A stretch of 64,000 nucleotides of DNA from Azadirachta indica (GCA_022749755.1 CM040452.1:14402350-14466349), one strand, 5' to 3'. Positions 44,906 through 58,384 are shown, counted from the stretch's first letter. Program-made: numbers and translations. Notes: generated by a model from the sequence alone, not told the origin.

Positions 44906-45061
44906 ATGGCCCCGATTTTGAAGGTTAAGTATTGTGATTGTTGTGCAAGATTTTTATCCGGAAGAGAAAGAAAAAGAACTGCTGTCCACAAGTACTTGTC
45001 AAGAGTTGCTGCGTTAGCTAAAGATTTAAGTCTTAGTTTGGTGGAAATTGAAAATTGTTAA
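44906..45061 (+). CDS. Small Cys/Arg-rich ORF (51 aa), function unknown
   Basis: ATG at 44906 opens a 51-residue frame, MAPILKVKYCDCCARFLSG followed by RERKRTAV, then a Leu/Ser-rich amphipathic end. It has a CxCC cluster and no low complexity, unlike its surroundings. I do not recognise it. It begins just after element D and a (TA)n tract. It may be chance. Confidence 0.25.
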   Translation: MAPILKVKYCDCCARFLSGRERKRTAVHKYLSRVAALAKDLSLSLVEIENC

Positions 45062-48000
45062 ACGTAGACTTCAATTTCATAGAACCACATTGTGGTGTGG
45101 TTGAAATTAAGTAATGTTCGGGTCGGTCATGGGTATGGTTGTTGAAATATCTTAAGTCTGAAAAGGAAAAAGCCACCAGGCAACTTCTCCAGCCCTTCCG
45201 TCGAGCCCTGGTCGTCACGTTGCTCACAGGAATATATACATATAAATATAGTACAAAAAGTCTAATTTTGTGGAAAATTCACTTTTAGCACTGCGGGCAG
45301 CTTTATACATTTGTGAGGATCCATCGATCGATATTTAGACTTAATTTCCAAATATATTATTGCAAGTGATATACCTATAGATATTTAGACTATTTATTTA
45401 TCTATTCTATGAAAATGGCATTTATCTACCAGTTTTGCCTGAATGTTTGCTCTAACTAACTGCATACTGTTGATCACGAGTAAAACTTGCCATTCCGCCT
45501 CTGTCTTGGATTTGTATAGTCTTTATCTATAACTGCAATGGTCTTTGAACATGTATGAAGGGCCGCTACTCCTGGCCCAAAACTGAAAGTGTATTCCTGG
45601 ACTCTTATCAAATGAATGAATATATATGTAGACCCAGAAAAACAAAGGTTAAGGAATTCAATATAATATAATATTAATCAATAATAAATTTATTTACGTC
45701 GTTATTAAATTTGATAGGTGAGATTCTTGCGTTGCGTGCTTAGTTGAAACATGGAAATTGATGTTGCATGATCTCACTAAAACAAAATTAGTTACCAGTC
45801 ATGGGCATTAGGCAGGTAGCGTAGCATTTGATAACAAAGCTGCTGCCTAATTAATTCATTCATCTGCTTGTCTTTAATTACTAGTTTAATATTGAATCAT
45901 TTCATTAATGATGACGAAGAGTGCTTTAGCTTTTGTGTTTATGTTTATGTTTAATTATTTATATTAATTAGAATTTATTTACTAATGAGTCTATATATGT
46001 GCTGCTAATGCCACGTGTTCCTATCACCATAAACTACAACAACCCAGCGTTCCAACTTTAAACAGCAAGTTGATAAAAAAAAAAAAAAAGAAAAAAGAAA
46101 ACTTGTAGGTAATTTGATTTGATGACCCAATTCCCCGCTCTTAATACTTTCTTTAATGCAATGTCCTTTTCATTTTTATTGTTATAGTTATTTTACATGT
46201 AATCAACCCGAATTAATATCTCTTATTAATGACTAATGAGCTAATATAGATTATGCAAAAATCAAGGGCAGCAATGAGAAGACAAAAGAGGAAGTAAGAA
46301 ATAATACATATATATATATATATATATATTAATTATCTGCAAAAATATCTAGAGCACAGCTGAAGAAGACAATCATTCATAAAATATAATTACCCCACCA
46401 CTAGAATCTTTAATCTTTAAATTTATTATCTCTAAATCAAATTTAGTCATTGATAGTGTACAACACAAATTGATACAATCTTCCTTTCTTTTATTGGTGG
46501 GGCCTTGACCACCCTAACATTACTTAATTTCTCAGTATTCGAAATGGCCTTAATTTACCCTAAAAATAAAGATAAAAATGTAAAAATGAGGAATGATGGT
46601 TAAAGCAGCAGGTGCCAGCCAGATATAAGCGAAGTATGTCTTATGAAATCCCCTATACATACACATGTATGTTTCTCCATGAGCATGTTATATTTTTTTC
46701 AATTTCTTTTTCAAATTGGTACACAACTATTGATTATTGGACCAGCTCATTGTATGATAGAGCTAGAGAGGCTGCTTAATTGTACGGCCAGGATCGTGGG
46801 ACATGTCATTGTATTGATTGCTTATAATCTGGGGATGCTTAGGGATTCTGCTTTCCCATTCCATGTCCCACTTTCAGAATTCAGATACCTTTCTTGTCAA
46901 CTTGTATTCTCTCCATTCCCTGGCTCCGATCAAAACGGAAATATATTTTATGTGCTTTAATATCTATATAATACTATATTCAGCACCAATACAAATCAAC
47001 CCCATGATTCCATCTCTTCATAATCAATGCCCATACGACAAAGTTTCCATACATACATGATATTGCAATTGGTTGTGAAAATATGATGTGGGTAGTAATC
47101 ATTGAGACCAGCGCTTGCTGATTTAATCTTCAGCACATGATCAGAAACCCAGAGCTTGGATGAATCCACATCATAATTAATGTGTCTGTGATATCTGCAA
47201 TAAAAGGGGCGACACATAAGAAATGAAACAATAATTGAACGCTAATGAAAGCAATTATAGTTTGCATGTCTTTTTCTTCATCTTTATGAATCAAGGATAA
47301 GAGAAAGAGATTACTTGTAATTGTGTACCTTCATAAATTACCCATCAATGAATATTATTATGCAATAATGTGAAGCCTCTTCAATTTTAAAAGTCTACAA
47401 GAAAAGCTACTAATGGAGTGTGGCAAAGAATCTTTGAAGGGATCGAATGCTTACATTTTACATATATAATCTATTATATTATATGACCAATGTGGACCGA
47501 GCAACATTGTTAACCTAATTTAGGTTTCAATCCACTAAATCATGGTGGGCAAAACTATTAACTTGAAGGGTATCATTTTAATTTGACTAGGTAAATCCTA
47601 TGATCCCACCAATAGCTAAAATTTTCTTCCTCCCAATGATTCATACCATATGATTAAACAAAAGCATAAGTGAATAGTTTCCATTCAAGATTTGTTCTAT
47701 GAAAGCAAAAGTTTACCCATTGACATCTATGAAACTGTTTTTGCCATTTGCTAAGAAGGGCTAAAATTGGGTGCACGCAAATCCATGAGTGAGCTTAAGG
47801 CAAGGTAAGGCACAAAAAGGAAGAAATAAAGCGAACCAATTATGGTAAAACTAATTAGGCCAGATTCTTTGCTTCAAAGCACCCAAAAAAACAAAACAAA
47901 AAGAAAAACAAATTCTTTCCTCCTCCAATTTCCAAACATAACCCAACTACGTACATATACTTGAACATGAAGTTAATATAAACCCCTTTATGAGAAACAG

Positions 48001-48445
48001 ACTAAAAACCCCAGTTGTTGATTAATAAATAAACTCATCCCAACACAACTCTTTTAAGTGAAGTGTAAGCTAACAGCCATTCACCAAATCTCTCTCCCCG
48101 TGACACAAACTTCAACATCAATGGCGTAAAGCAACACCAACAAACATCCTTGCGTGTTAGAAACCATTTGAAAGAAAAATAAACAACACAGCCAATATAG
48201 ATTGTTCTTCTTATTTGTTCCATTATAATTATTAAGGTTTTGTGGGATTATTTTGACACTAGAAGTAGTGTGAAAATTTGTGTTTCTTTTTTGTTTGTGT
48301 TTTTCTTTGGTTTTTTTGGTTGAATATATGTTTACGAGGAGAGAGGATTATTTAATTTGTCAACCTGGGAAAGCCCGGAGAGTTATTTTTCGAAGGAATA
48401 TTTGATTGCATCCATGAAATCACAACAGCTCTGGCTTTCCCTAGG
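45062..48445. other. Long intergenic region before the BTB gene
   Basis: 3.4 kb without a confident gene. A (TA)n tract lies near 46308-46330 and a poly-A run near 46078. Two short frames have ordinary amino-acid composition (46643-46960 plus; 46996-47217 minus) but no domain I know. The last few hundred bases hold the BTB promoter. Confidence 0.5.
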
Positions 48446-50357
48446 ATGAGCGATTCTGCTTATAAGGTCGAAACGACTTCCCGTCTCGCCCAATGGAGGA
48501 TAGACAACTTGGCTTCTTGTACTTATCGCAAGTCCGATCCTTTCAAGATCGGCAAATGGAATTGGTTAGTTTCCTCTGTAATCCAGTCTCTTTTATTATT
48601 TTCCCATGTCTTGTATTTGATCTTTTCTCAGATTTTCGTATTATAAACTTGGTTGTATACTTCTAAAGAAATAATCTTATTGACAATGGGATGATGAGAG
48701 TGAAATTTTGGTGATTCGTTTGGTAGCTGAGAAATTGTGGGAAAAGGGAAAGAAAGTATGACTGTTAATTTCCCTGTTTTGCATTGCTTTTGCAAGTTCC
48801 TGTACTTTTTCTTTAATGGGACAAGAGAAAGCAAATTTTAACATTTTTGGCTTCTTTTTTTCTTTTGGTTCTGTGTTTTGAATTGAAGGCATCTATCCGT
48901 GGAAAAAAACAAGATGTTATTTGTTAAATTGTATCCAGAGATATCGAATCTAACAAGAGAAAATCCCCCAATTGCTTCTTTCATTATACGAGTAGTCAGT
49001 TCTGCTGGAGATCGCAGGTCTTTGGCTCATCCAGGTAATGAAGGCTGGGGCTTCTTTGCTTTTCATTGATGCTTTTAAGTATTTAGTTTTATATACCTAT
49101 TCTTTCATTAGCTCTGGATTAGTATATGAAAACTTTAGAGAACAGGGTTGACAGTTAATGAATAATGATATTGTTAATTCAGTGACTAATGTGAATTAGA
49201 CAGCTGTGAGCATAAACTTAACAAGAATCAATATGCTATTTCCTTTGCTTTTTGGACGATGATCAATATTATTATCCTTTTAAGGGCTGCTGAGAGTAAT
49301 GACACCCCAAGCTTATACTAGATTTGTTTGTTTATAGATATAAAAGTTCAAATTTTCACGTATACGTAGTTGTTAATTTCTTATCATTTCCAGTAAGCTT
49401 GAAAATTCATATTTTTGTTTGATATCTATGCAGAAATCACAGACAAGCAGCTCAAGAGTAACGACGATTTTGTTTGGGCAATTGATGTCCCCTTAACAGG
49501 GAAATTTATCATTGATGTTGAATTTGTTGATTTGAAGATTGTACCTTCAGACGTATGCACCTTCTACTTGCTAAGCTTATAGCCTTTGATTTTGATTGTT
49601 ATGTATTACTTTGTTATAACATATAAATCACCATAATTGGAAACAAAATGCAGATGAAGATGGAGTAAACTTAGACTGAAATTCAGTAAACAATAATAGT
49701 TTTCGTTACTGGCATACCTGTCTTAACAATTGAGATCTGTCATGAAATACACAGGGTGGAGAACCTTGCTCCATTTGGGCTGAAGGATTTACTCAAAAAA
49801 GATCAAATGCAACAGCTCTTGCATCTCTTGGTCAAATGTTGACAGAAAGCATTCACACTGACATCATCATTAATGCTTCTGATGGAAGCATTGGAGCCCA
49901 TCGTGCTGTTCTCGCTGCAAGATCACCAGTTTTCCGGAGCATGTTTTCACATGATCTGAAAGAGAAAGAACTCTCGACCATAAACATTCCCGACATGTCT
50001 ATTGATGCTTGTCAAGCTTTTCTCCGTTATATTTACGGGAATATTGAACATGAAGAATTCTTGACCCATCGATTGGCACTTCTTTGTGCAGCTGATAAGT
50101 ATGACATCTCTGATTTGAAAGAGGCATGTCATGACAGTCTTCTAGAAGATATTGATACAAAGAATGTACTAGAGAGACTCCAAAATGCATCTCTTTATCA
50201 ATTGCCAAAGCTGAAGAGCAGCTGCATGCGGTACCTTGTGAAGTTTGGCAAAATATTTGACATTCAAGATGAATTCAGTGCCTTCTTGCAATGTGCAGAC
50301 CGGGAACTTATAGCTGAAGTCTTTGATGAAGTTCTGGGTGCCTGGAAAGGTTTCTGA
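48446..50357 (+). CDS. BTB/POZ domain protein, At1g21780 type
   Basis: Four exons (48446-48564, 48889-49034, 49434-49552, 49755-50357) join in phase with GT-AG introns to 328 residues, close to the Arabidopsis At1g21780 protein. The N-terminus (MSDSAYKVETTSRLAQWRI) and the WNW junction match that family; residues about 8-130 form a TRAF/MATH-like region. The BTB domain covers about 160-260 (TDIIINASDG, AHRAVLAARSPVFRSMF, YIYGNI). The C-terminal helices end WKGF. Such BTB proteins are substrate adaptors of CUL3 E3 ubiquitin ligases. No lesion is visible. Confidence 0.95.
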
Positions 50358-52620
50358 AACTCAGTCTACAAAAGAAAAATCGAACCAAGTCTGTTGTTCG
50401 TCATATCCTAATATGTCCATAAATTGGGTTGTTAGAAAAATTTAGGGTGCAGGATTTGTTGCTAAGAAGATGATTCTTTTGTTCAGATGGGAATTTGTTG
50501 ATGTCTTTATGTACATATATATTGGTTTTCATGGCATAGACGACATTATTCTTGAAACAGAGGAATACATATTCATGAATTGTAATGAAGTACTTAAAAT
50601 GGGAATGATTTGATATAAAAGTGATTGAGTTTTGGTTGAATTTAGTATTACATCTGTGTTTGAGTTGTAGTGAATTATAAATTGACTCCTACTTCAAGAG
50701 ATTAATCAAGATTACTATTTTCTGTTCCAGCTACATGTATGCTCCCTGTAACTAGTACTGATAAATAGTAGAAGCAGTAAAACCATATATAAAGCAGAAA
50801 AAGTTATACTTTTACCATGAATTCTTTCAGTTTCTGAAATTGACAAGGAAAACGGGGAAAAAGAAACAAATGATCTGAAATCCGAGCTCTTTGTGTTTGA
50901 GTTTGTGTGTGCGTTTCCTTTTGCTCTTCAAATTAAGCTGAGAACCAATCTCTAACAGGATACATATAACCCAGTGGCCGAGTACTAAAATGACCTAAAA
51001 GCACAGCAAATTGCAAAAGGATATGAATTTGCATAGGAAACTGAAGTGGTACAAATAATTTCATTGCCTCATTTAGTTAAATGTATCTTCAGACATAATA
51101 ATGAACACATGTAGCTATAATGGATCTACAATTACTCAAAACGATGGGGACTTTAGAAGAGAGAATGTAGTGATGAACCATTGGGGATTGAAGTCCTTTA
51201 TGATCGTTTGTCAATTTGTAGCTGTTCTTGAACCAAAATGCAGCAATTGATGATACCTAGACAGAAACAATTCTAACTTACAGTCCTGGACTTGTTTTAC
51301 TCGTTAAACCAAGCATGCGGGGTAAGAATATGCAAGTCCTAATGGATCATATTACCTAATATAATATAGAAAAAGATCACTGCCAAAGTAGAAACAATCA
51401 GGTGACAACTGAACCACGATCTTATGGAGATTGGCTAGAAATTCTAAAATAAAGGCTCAGGATGTAATTGTACAAGATCTATGAGGACAAATTGGTTTCA
51501 TCGTGGACAACACTGCTGGGTTTCACAAAACAATCATGCCAACCTTTTGTTCTTCAAAATCTCCATCAAAGCAAATCTATTGTGAGCTGAAAAAAAGGAT
51601 AAATCATAAATATAGTTTATTATGTAAAAATTACATTATTCAGCAACGATCACAATCATACCAAACCGAATAACCTTAATAACATAATTCTGACATATTT
51701 ACTTTTGTATCTAGATTTGAATACCAAGACAATCAATAACTCAGAACTCAGCATATAAGCAATATGTAAACATGTATCTTTTTTTATTGTGTTAAGAATA
51801 ATTATTAATAAACTCACCTTCAAGAGGAAATCTCTGCAGTTCTTGATTTGCAACAGTTGAAACTCTAATCTCAACTTTGGTGAAGAAGAAATATATGGAA
51901 GATTGGAGGGAACATGAAGTTAGCTTGTTAGAACGAGAATATGGAGGGAATATTATTAGGATCTCTATGAATATTACAAGTAGAATTTAAAACCTTTTTC
52001 CCTTTGTCTTTTTGGACCCAAAAGTTATTATTGCTAACTCAGCCTCCAAGCCCCAAACAATGAATATCCAGTTGTTGATCCAGTCGAAGCCCATTTATAT
52101 GAACCCAATACAGAAAATATTTCTCATTATTTAATTTTAAATAAATAATATAAAAATATTTGAGAATAATACCATACTGTCTCACTATTTTGCACGAATA
52201 AATTTATATACGTAGCAAAATTAATAAAACAGATCAAATTCAAAAAAAAAAAAAAAAACTTAGTTCCGTTTTCTTTAAAAAAAAAAAAATTTGGAACTCA
52301 CAATTTTTTTTTAGAAATTACTAAAAATTATAAACATCTTCACATAAAAATTTCACCCGTTCAAAATTAGAGAATTGGCATCCATTCATATAAGAAAAGT
52401 AAGTACCGAGTCAAAACTATAATTTAAAACTGAACCTTGTATTTTAATACCACGCTCTAAAATCACTCAACTCCTCACATTGCTTTCAAAACTTAAAACT
52501 AAACTTTCCACATCAAATGGAAGAAGCACTTTTACCTCCGAAAACAGACTTATAAGGCAAGGGAAAAACACTGCCTTCATACAAATTTTCTCCAAGTAGA
52601 GACATTTCAGAAAATAAACC
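50358..52620. other. Spacer between the BTB gene and the subtilase array
   Basis: 2.3 kb with no supportable gene. The first few hundred bases are the BTB 3' UTR. Poly-A tracts near 52240 and 52280 and the last 200 bp before the subtilase ATG (promoter) are the only notable parts. The 51656-51874 minus frame is unconvincing. Confidence 0.5.
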
Positions 52621-53257
52621 ATGACTGTTCCAAATTTTTCATTTTTGCTGCTCTTCTTCACTCTTCTCTCTCTTTCAATCACTCCAATTTTTGCCGCCAA
52701 AAAGGCAAGCTTATTCTTTTCTTGCTCAATCCCTACAACTAATTGTATAATTAATACACTAGAATCGATGATTAATTAAACTTTTAACCACTCTATGTTA
52801 AAAGAGTGATTGATCAAAATAATAATAATAAATTCGGATATCACCACTGGGAATACTTATTTCAGAATAAACTCTTCAAGCTTTATCATGGTTTTTCAAT
52901 TGACGTATGACATTCAATTTCATTTGTCGTTTGAAATCTTGCAGTCTTACATAGTGTATTTAGGAAGACATCCGCACAAAGTAGGGCCTTCGGCTGTTGA
53001 TCTGAATTATGCAAGAAATGCTCATTATGAGTTGCTAGGATCATGCTTGGGAAGGTAAGAATTTTTTTATACATTTCTCTTGATATGTTCTCATGCTCAA
53101 TTGGCATTTACTTCCATTTCTTATTCTTGCAATTTTCTTCAACAGCGTTCAGCAGGCAAAAGACTCAATCTTTTACTCCTATAACCGATTTATCAATGGC
53201 TTCGCTGCGGTCATGGACGAGGAACACGCACAATTGCTTGCAAGTAATAAGTTCAAG

Positions 53258-53295
<38 letters not shown>

Positions 53296-56200
53296 AGATT
53301 TGAAAACTTACGCTAAAAACTGAACAGAGAATATATACATAGACATTTTCTGTTTCCTCTGTTTTGTCTTCTTTTTACACATTTTCATTTCTAGCATTAC
53401 CTGACTGAATCTATAACTGTTGAGGCTCATAAACTAATGTGCCTCCTTTTGTTTGCCGCAGAGAACCCAAATGTTGTATCAGTTTTCTTGAATAAGGGAA
53501 GAAAACTGCATACTACACGTTCATGGGATTTTCTTGGATTAGAGAAAAATAATGTTATTCCTTCAAACTCGGCATGGAAGACGGCTAGATTTGGTGAGGA
53601 TACAATTATTGGAACCCTTGATACAGGTGAGTTCCATATCCATCCAGTTTTTATGAATTCAATCAATTCTACTTAGAAAAATTTTATGACTGAAATTGTA
53701 AAACTTTGAAGGAACCTTGAAATTTACCATGATACATTAATTTTGCATTTAAATAATTGTTTTTGCCTTTCTTTTAGCCTAATAAAGTACAATGCTTCAC
53801 ATATCTTTGTTAATAGCTATCATGTTTTGATACTTTTTATATCCCTTCAAGGTGTTTGGCCGGAATCAAAGAGCTTTAGCGACGAAGGTATGGGTCCTTT
53901 GCCATCAAAATGGCGCGGATTTTGTCAGAATGACGCCACGTATGGTGTTAAATGCAACAGGTCATCTTTCCTTTTGTGCTTTTTTCATCTTTCTGTAATA
54001 ATAAAAAAAAAGGCCACAAAATTGACAAAGATATTTGACTTTCCTCTATCATGGGATAAAACTGTTTATTACGATTGTCCTGCATGCAGGAAGCTGATTG
54101 GAATGAGGTTTTTCAACCAAGGCTACATTAGTTATCTTCAAACGTTTAATTCCAGCTTTACTGCCAGTCCTGAATTATCCACTGCTCGAGACTTGGAAGG
54201 CCATGGCTCACACACATTATCCACAGCTGGTGGTAACTTCGTTGCAAATGTTAGTGTTCTTGGTAATGGCTATGGAACAGCAAAAGGAGGATCACCTAAA
54301 TCCCGTGTGGCTGCTTATAAAGTATGCTGGGAGCCAATCTTTGGCCAAGGATGCTTTGATGCTGACATTTTAGCTGGCTTTGAAGCTGCAATAGCTGATG
54401 GTGTTGATGTGATTTCGGTGTCATTGGGCGGAGGGGCGTCTGAATTTTTTGATGATGCGCTTGCAATCGGTTCTTTTCATGCCATGATGCGTGGCATTGT
54501 TGTGGTTGCATCCGCTGGCAATTCAGGACCAACTCCTGGCTCAGCAACAAACTTGGCACCGTGGCTGTTGACAGTTGGTGCAAGCACAATCGACAGGGAC
54601 TTTGCGAGTTATATTACACTAGGCAACAAGAAGATTCTTAAGGTATTCTTTCTCAATTTCTTAAAAATTTTCATTAGTTAATTATTAGACAAGATCTCCA
54701 CATGATGATCACATTGATTTCCAGGGAGCAAGCCTTTCTGCTAAAGGCACGGTGTCTAAGAATTCATATCCATTGATTAGCGGAGCAGATGCCAGGGTTG
54801 CTAATGCGACAATTGAAGATGCGTAAGTGCATTCTGTGATCCATCTATATATATGATAGAAATTTTCGTTTGTTCATGATATATACGTCATAACAATTAG
54901 TTATGGTGATAAGTAATAATTCCTGTAATATTTGCTTTTATCTCATCCAGTAATACATGCAAGACTGGAACTATTGATCCGGCAAAGATTAAGGGGAAAA
55001 TTTTGGTCTGCCTGACTGGAGATAGTGGAACGTTTGAAATGGGCAGTATTGCTGCTGAAGGTGGTGCTGTTGGACTGATTTTGGCTAACAACGAATTCGA
55101 TGGCAATGAACTTAATGCCCGTGCGGATTTGCTCCCTACCTCGAATATCAATTTTGCCGATGGTCAATCTGTCTTTACCTACATCAACTCTGACAAGTAT
55201 TCTATCCTCTTCTTCTTCTTACTCATTTCCCTATTCCTGAAGCTGTCAGTTTCACTTTGAATTATGTGTATGTACAACAGAAATGCTGCAGTGGCATCTA
55301 TGAGTGGAACTGTTACAGAACTGAATACGAAGCCATCCCCAGAAATGGCTTCTTTCTCATCCAGGGGACCCAATCAAATTGAGCCATTTGTGATCAAGGT
55401 TTGCAAATGAATTAAACCATCAATTCTCTTAGCTTTTCAAACATAAATCATTTATATGTTAGTTCCTATCAGATCACTTTCATAACTTTTAATATCCATT
55501 GTAGCCTGATGTAACGGCACCAGGAGTTAATGTAATTGCTGCTTACTCTGAAGGAGTGTCACCAAGTGGGGCATACACTGATAAACGCAGGATTCCTTAC
55601 AACGCCTTGTCCGGCACTTCAATGGCATGCCCTCATGTAGCCGGTATTGTTGGACTTCTCAAAACTCTCCACCCTGATTGGAGCCCAGCAGCTATTAGAT
55701 CCGCAATCATGACCACCGGTATAAATATGCCCTTTTTTTACTCAAATCAAACTTCAGTAGACCTAAACAAATGTGTAATCAGTTTTTCTAATTTTATCTG
55801 CAGCAACAAGTGATGTAAACAAACAACCAATTCTGGATTCAACCAAAGTCCCGGCAACCCCATTTGCATATGGTGCAGGACAATTGAATCCAAACAATGC
55901 ATTGGATCCTGGCCTTGTTTATGAATTGAATGTCGATGATTACTTGAGCTACTTATGTAGCCGTCACTACAACCACACCATGATAGACAAATTCTCATAT
56001 CCAGAAAAATACATATGTCCTCCGTCATTCAATATCGCAGACTTCAACTACCCTTCAATTGCAATTCCTAGTCTGAATGGCACAGTCACCGTTACTCGAA
56101 GAGCTAAGAACGTTGCTAAACCCGGAACATACAAAGCACTTGTCAAGGCACCAGCTGGAGTCTCGGTTATTGTCGAGCCCAACACCTTGAGCTTCACAAA

Positions 56201-56336
56201 AGTTGGCGAAGAGCTGCCATTTAAAGTCATATTTAATCCTGTGGGTAATCTGAAGAGTAAAGACTATTTATTTGGAGATATCACGTGGTCAGATGGTATT
56301 CATAATGTTAGGAGTCCAATTGCAGTAAAGCTATAG
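52621..56336 (+). CDS. Subtilisin-like serine protease, SBT5.3/AIR3 type (complete)
   Basis: Eleven exons join in phase to 775 residues: 52621-52704, 52945-53054, 53146-53243, 53462-53626, 53852-53960, 54090-54642, 54725-54822, 54951-55196, 55281-55398, 55505-55718, 55804-56336. Signal peptide 1-25 ([18 protein letters not shown]...), then inhibitor I9 prodomain (SYIVYLGRH), peptidase S8 with Asp151 (GTLDTG), His227 ([12 protein letters not shown]), oxyanion Asn333 (ASAGNSGP) and Ser566 ([11 protein letters not shown]), a PA domain between 333 and 566, and an Fn3-like C-terminus. It is a secreted apoplastic protease by family. Intron 1 uses a GC donor (AAAAAG/GCAAGC); all other introns are GT-AG. 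Intron 3 has a (TA)n tract (53259-53291). The long frame from 53743 is an unspliced shadow. Confidence 0.95.
53259..53291. repeat. (TA)n microsatellite in subtilase intron 3
   Basis: Pure TA run just downstream of the exon 3 donor. Confidence 0.93.
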
Positions 56337-56569
56337 ATACATATATGAAAGAAATATGTTGGTTGAGGTTAGGGCGATTTTTGGGTGAAGCCCTTTGTCC
56401 TCCTTTGAAATGGGTTCCTCCGACAGATATTCTACGATACATGTATTATTAGTCTCGTGCAGAAATGAAGAATATTATCTTCACGTAAAAAAATTTTGTA
56501 CTGACAAACATAAAGAATTATGTGTTTATACACTTTCTTATTGAACTAGATTTATTTCATCGGCAGCAA

Positions 56570-56632
56570 TATCATGAGATACAAGTTAATATGCATCCAA
56601 TTCTTGATAAAACTACTGGCCTCAATGCAACC
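56570..56632 (+). pseudogene. Subtilase exon-11 relic
   Basis: GAGATACAAGTTAATATGCATCCAATTCTTGATAAA-type sequence ending ACTGGCCTCAATGCA matches the start of the last exon of the damaged subtilase (61383-61434, RDASMRPTLDESTGLNA). Only about 60 bp survives, and it runs directly into the palindrome. It is a trace of another array member. Confidence 0.6.
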
Positions 56633-56633
56633 C

Positions 56634-56717
56634 CATCAAGAATTGGAGTCACATATCCTGGACTATGTGCAACCCCGGTTGCACATAGTCCAGGATATGT
56701 GACTCCAATTCTTGATG
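56634..56717. repeat. Perfect palindrome, 41-bp arms with a 2-nt centre
   Basis: 56634-56674 and 56677-56717 are perfect reverse complements (for example GGAGTCACATATCCTGG against CCAGGATATGTGACTCC), separated by CC. It would form a hairpin of 41 pairs in RNA or a cruciform in DNA. Part of the arm resembles no other sequence in the window. Confidence 0.95.
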
Positions 56718-57714
56718 CAACCATTTATGACATTGTTGTCAATGCTAGATGAGTGGATTCGCATCACCATCAATATTGTATTTGTATGCAAATCAACATA
56801 CCAAGAAAATGGTGGCGATAGTGTACCTCTGCTCGCAGCTGATTGACAAAGATGTTTTAAGTTGCTAAGTTTTCAACTTCTTTTGTTGGTGAGCAGCAAC
56901 AATGATATCAAGGGTAACCTCCACAACTGATGGCCCAAATGACAAGGCGCTATAGCGAATAACTAGTGGCGGTACTTTGAAATAATATGTATTGAACGTT
57001 TAAACGCAATCTGACTTTAGAAAATCACACTATTGAGATTTTAGGAGATCTCGAAACAATCTCAGCTAGAGGCTCAAATTTTGCTCCTTTAACTTTAAGC
57101 GCTTCACCAATGGCAAAGGAAGATGATGCATTGATTGCAAACAAGAAGTTCAACTTGTATCCAATTGTAATCTTTGTCATACTGTCTCATTGCTTAAGAA
57201 TAACGATCAAATCAAGACTCCAGTCGTCTGTTTATTCCATTTTGTCCCTTTTCAGTGTTTTCCAATTTATTGATTAATGGAGGACGTTGTCGTGGCATTT
57301 TCTCGAATTGAGAGATGTAGTTGTTCCTTTTATATCAAATGAAACAAATCAAGATTTGGTGAAGATACAATTATGTGAAACCTTGACAGATATGTTCCTG
57401 ATGTCCGAGAGCTATGTTTTTGGAAGATTTTAAGATATACAAGTCCTAATATATGAATATTTCTTGTTGCAATGACCAGTGAATAAAAATTTCTAAATTT
57501 GGGATTCTCTTCTAAGTAAATGTTAACCCTTGTTTTCCTTTGGTTTCTCCAATGTTACTAAACAAAGAAGATATCTGAGAGTACTTCCACCAATTTTGAC
57601 ACCGAATAATTTATAAATTCTGATTCCAATAATAGGCAAAACAGAGTTACAAACCAGGGAAAACAGAGGATTGACTGGTATCTTTGCAGAGAGAAATATT
57701 TTACATACAAAACA
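56718..57714. other. Spacer between subtilase relic and subtilase pseudogene
   Basis: About 1 kb. Parts near 56750-57380 may descend from degraded subtilase or transposon DNA, but I could not align them. No gene supported. Confidence 0.45.
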
Positions 57715-58384
57715 ATGTGGTTTTCAACTATCTATATTCTGCTGCTATTATTCTCTCTTCCCTCTGTTGTCCAGACACCAATATTTGCTGCTAAATGAGG
57801 CAAACCTTTAATTTTTGTTTGCATGTTCATTTTTATCCTTATGTTGCATTTTAAATCTGTTATAGAAACATGAAAATTTCCTTACTCTTGCTTTTGTCCC
57901 TGAACTGACTTTTAACATCGAATCTCATTATTATGAATATTGCAGTCTTATGTGGTGTATTTAGGAGGATATTCAGATGGTCAAAATCCTACCTCTGATG
58001 ATATCGATCGAGCAAGAAATTATCACCATGAGTTGCTAGGTTCATGCTTGGCAAGGTAAAGACTACAAAATAAATTCTCTGCAATTTTTCATGCTCAATT
58101 AGCATCAACTTTATTCCTCTGGAAAACTGTTTCAAACAGCGCTGAGGAAGCAAAAAGGTTCAATCATTCACTCCGACGGGCGTTTTGTCAATGGCTTTCC
58201 CGCAGTCCATGAAGAGGGACATGCACAAAGTCTTGCAAGTAAGCAGCTCAAGTCATTTATCTTTTTCCTCTTTGTTGCTGCATCTCAAAAAATAATAGCA
58301 TTAAAAATGAAAAAAGAAAAAGAAAAGATCAAACTTCTAGCATTATCTTAATCTATTACTATATATTTAAGGTCATTTATGGAG

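Noticed and set aside
46643..46960. 105-codon plus-strand frame
   Set aside because: No domain recognised and no splice context; overlaps a second frame of similar length, as expected by chance.
48035..48223. Minus-strand 62-codon frame upstream of the BTB gene
   Set aside because: Cannot be linked to any family; more likely part of a shared promoter region.
54296..54589. Minus-strand His/Gln-rich frame
   Set aside because: Antisense shadow of subtilase exon 6.
53743..54681. 312-codon frame as a separate protease gene
   Set aside because: It reads through introns 4, 5 and 6 boundaries of the subtilase; splice sites and paralogue comparison place it as exons 5 and 6 of one gene.
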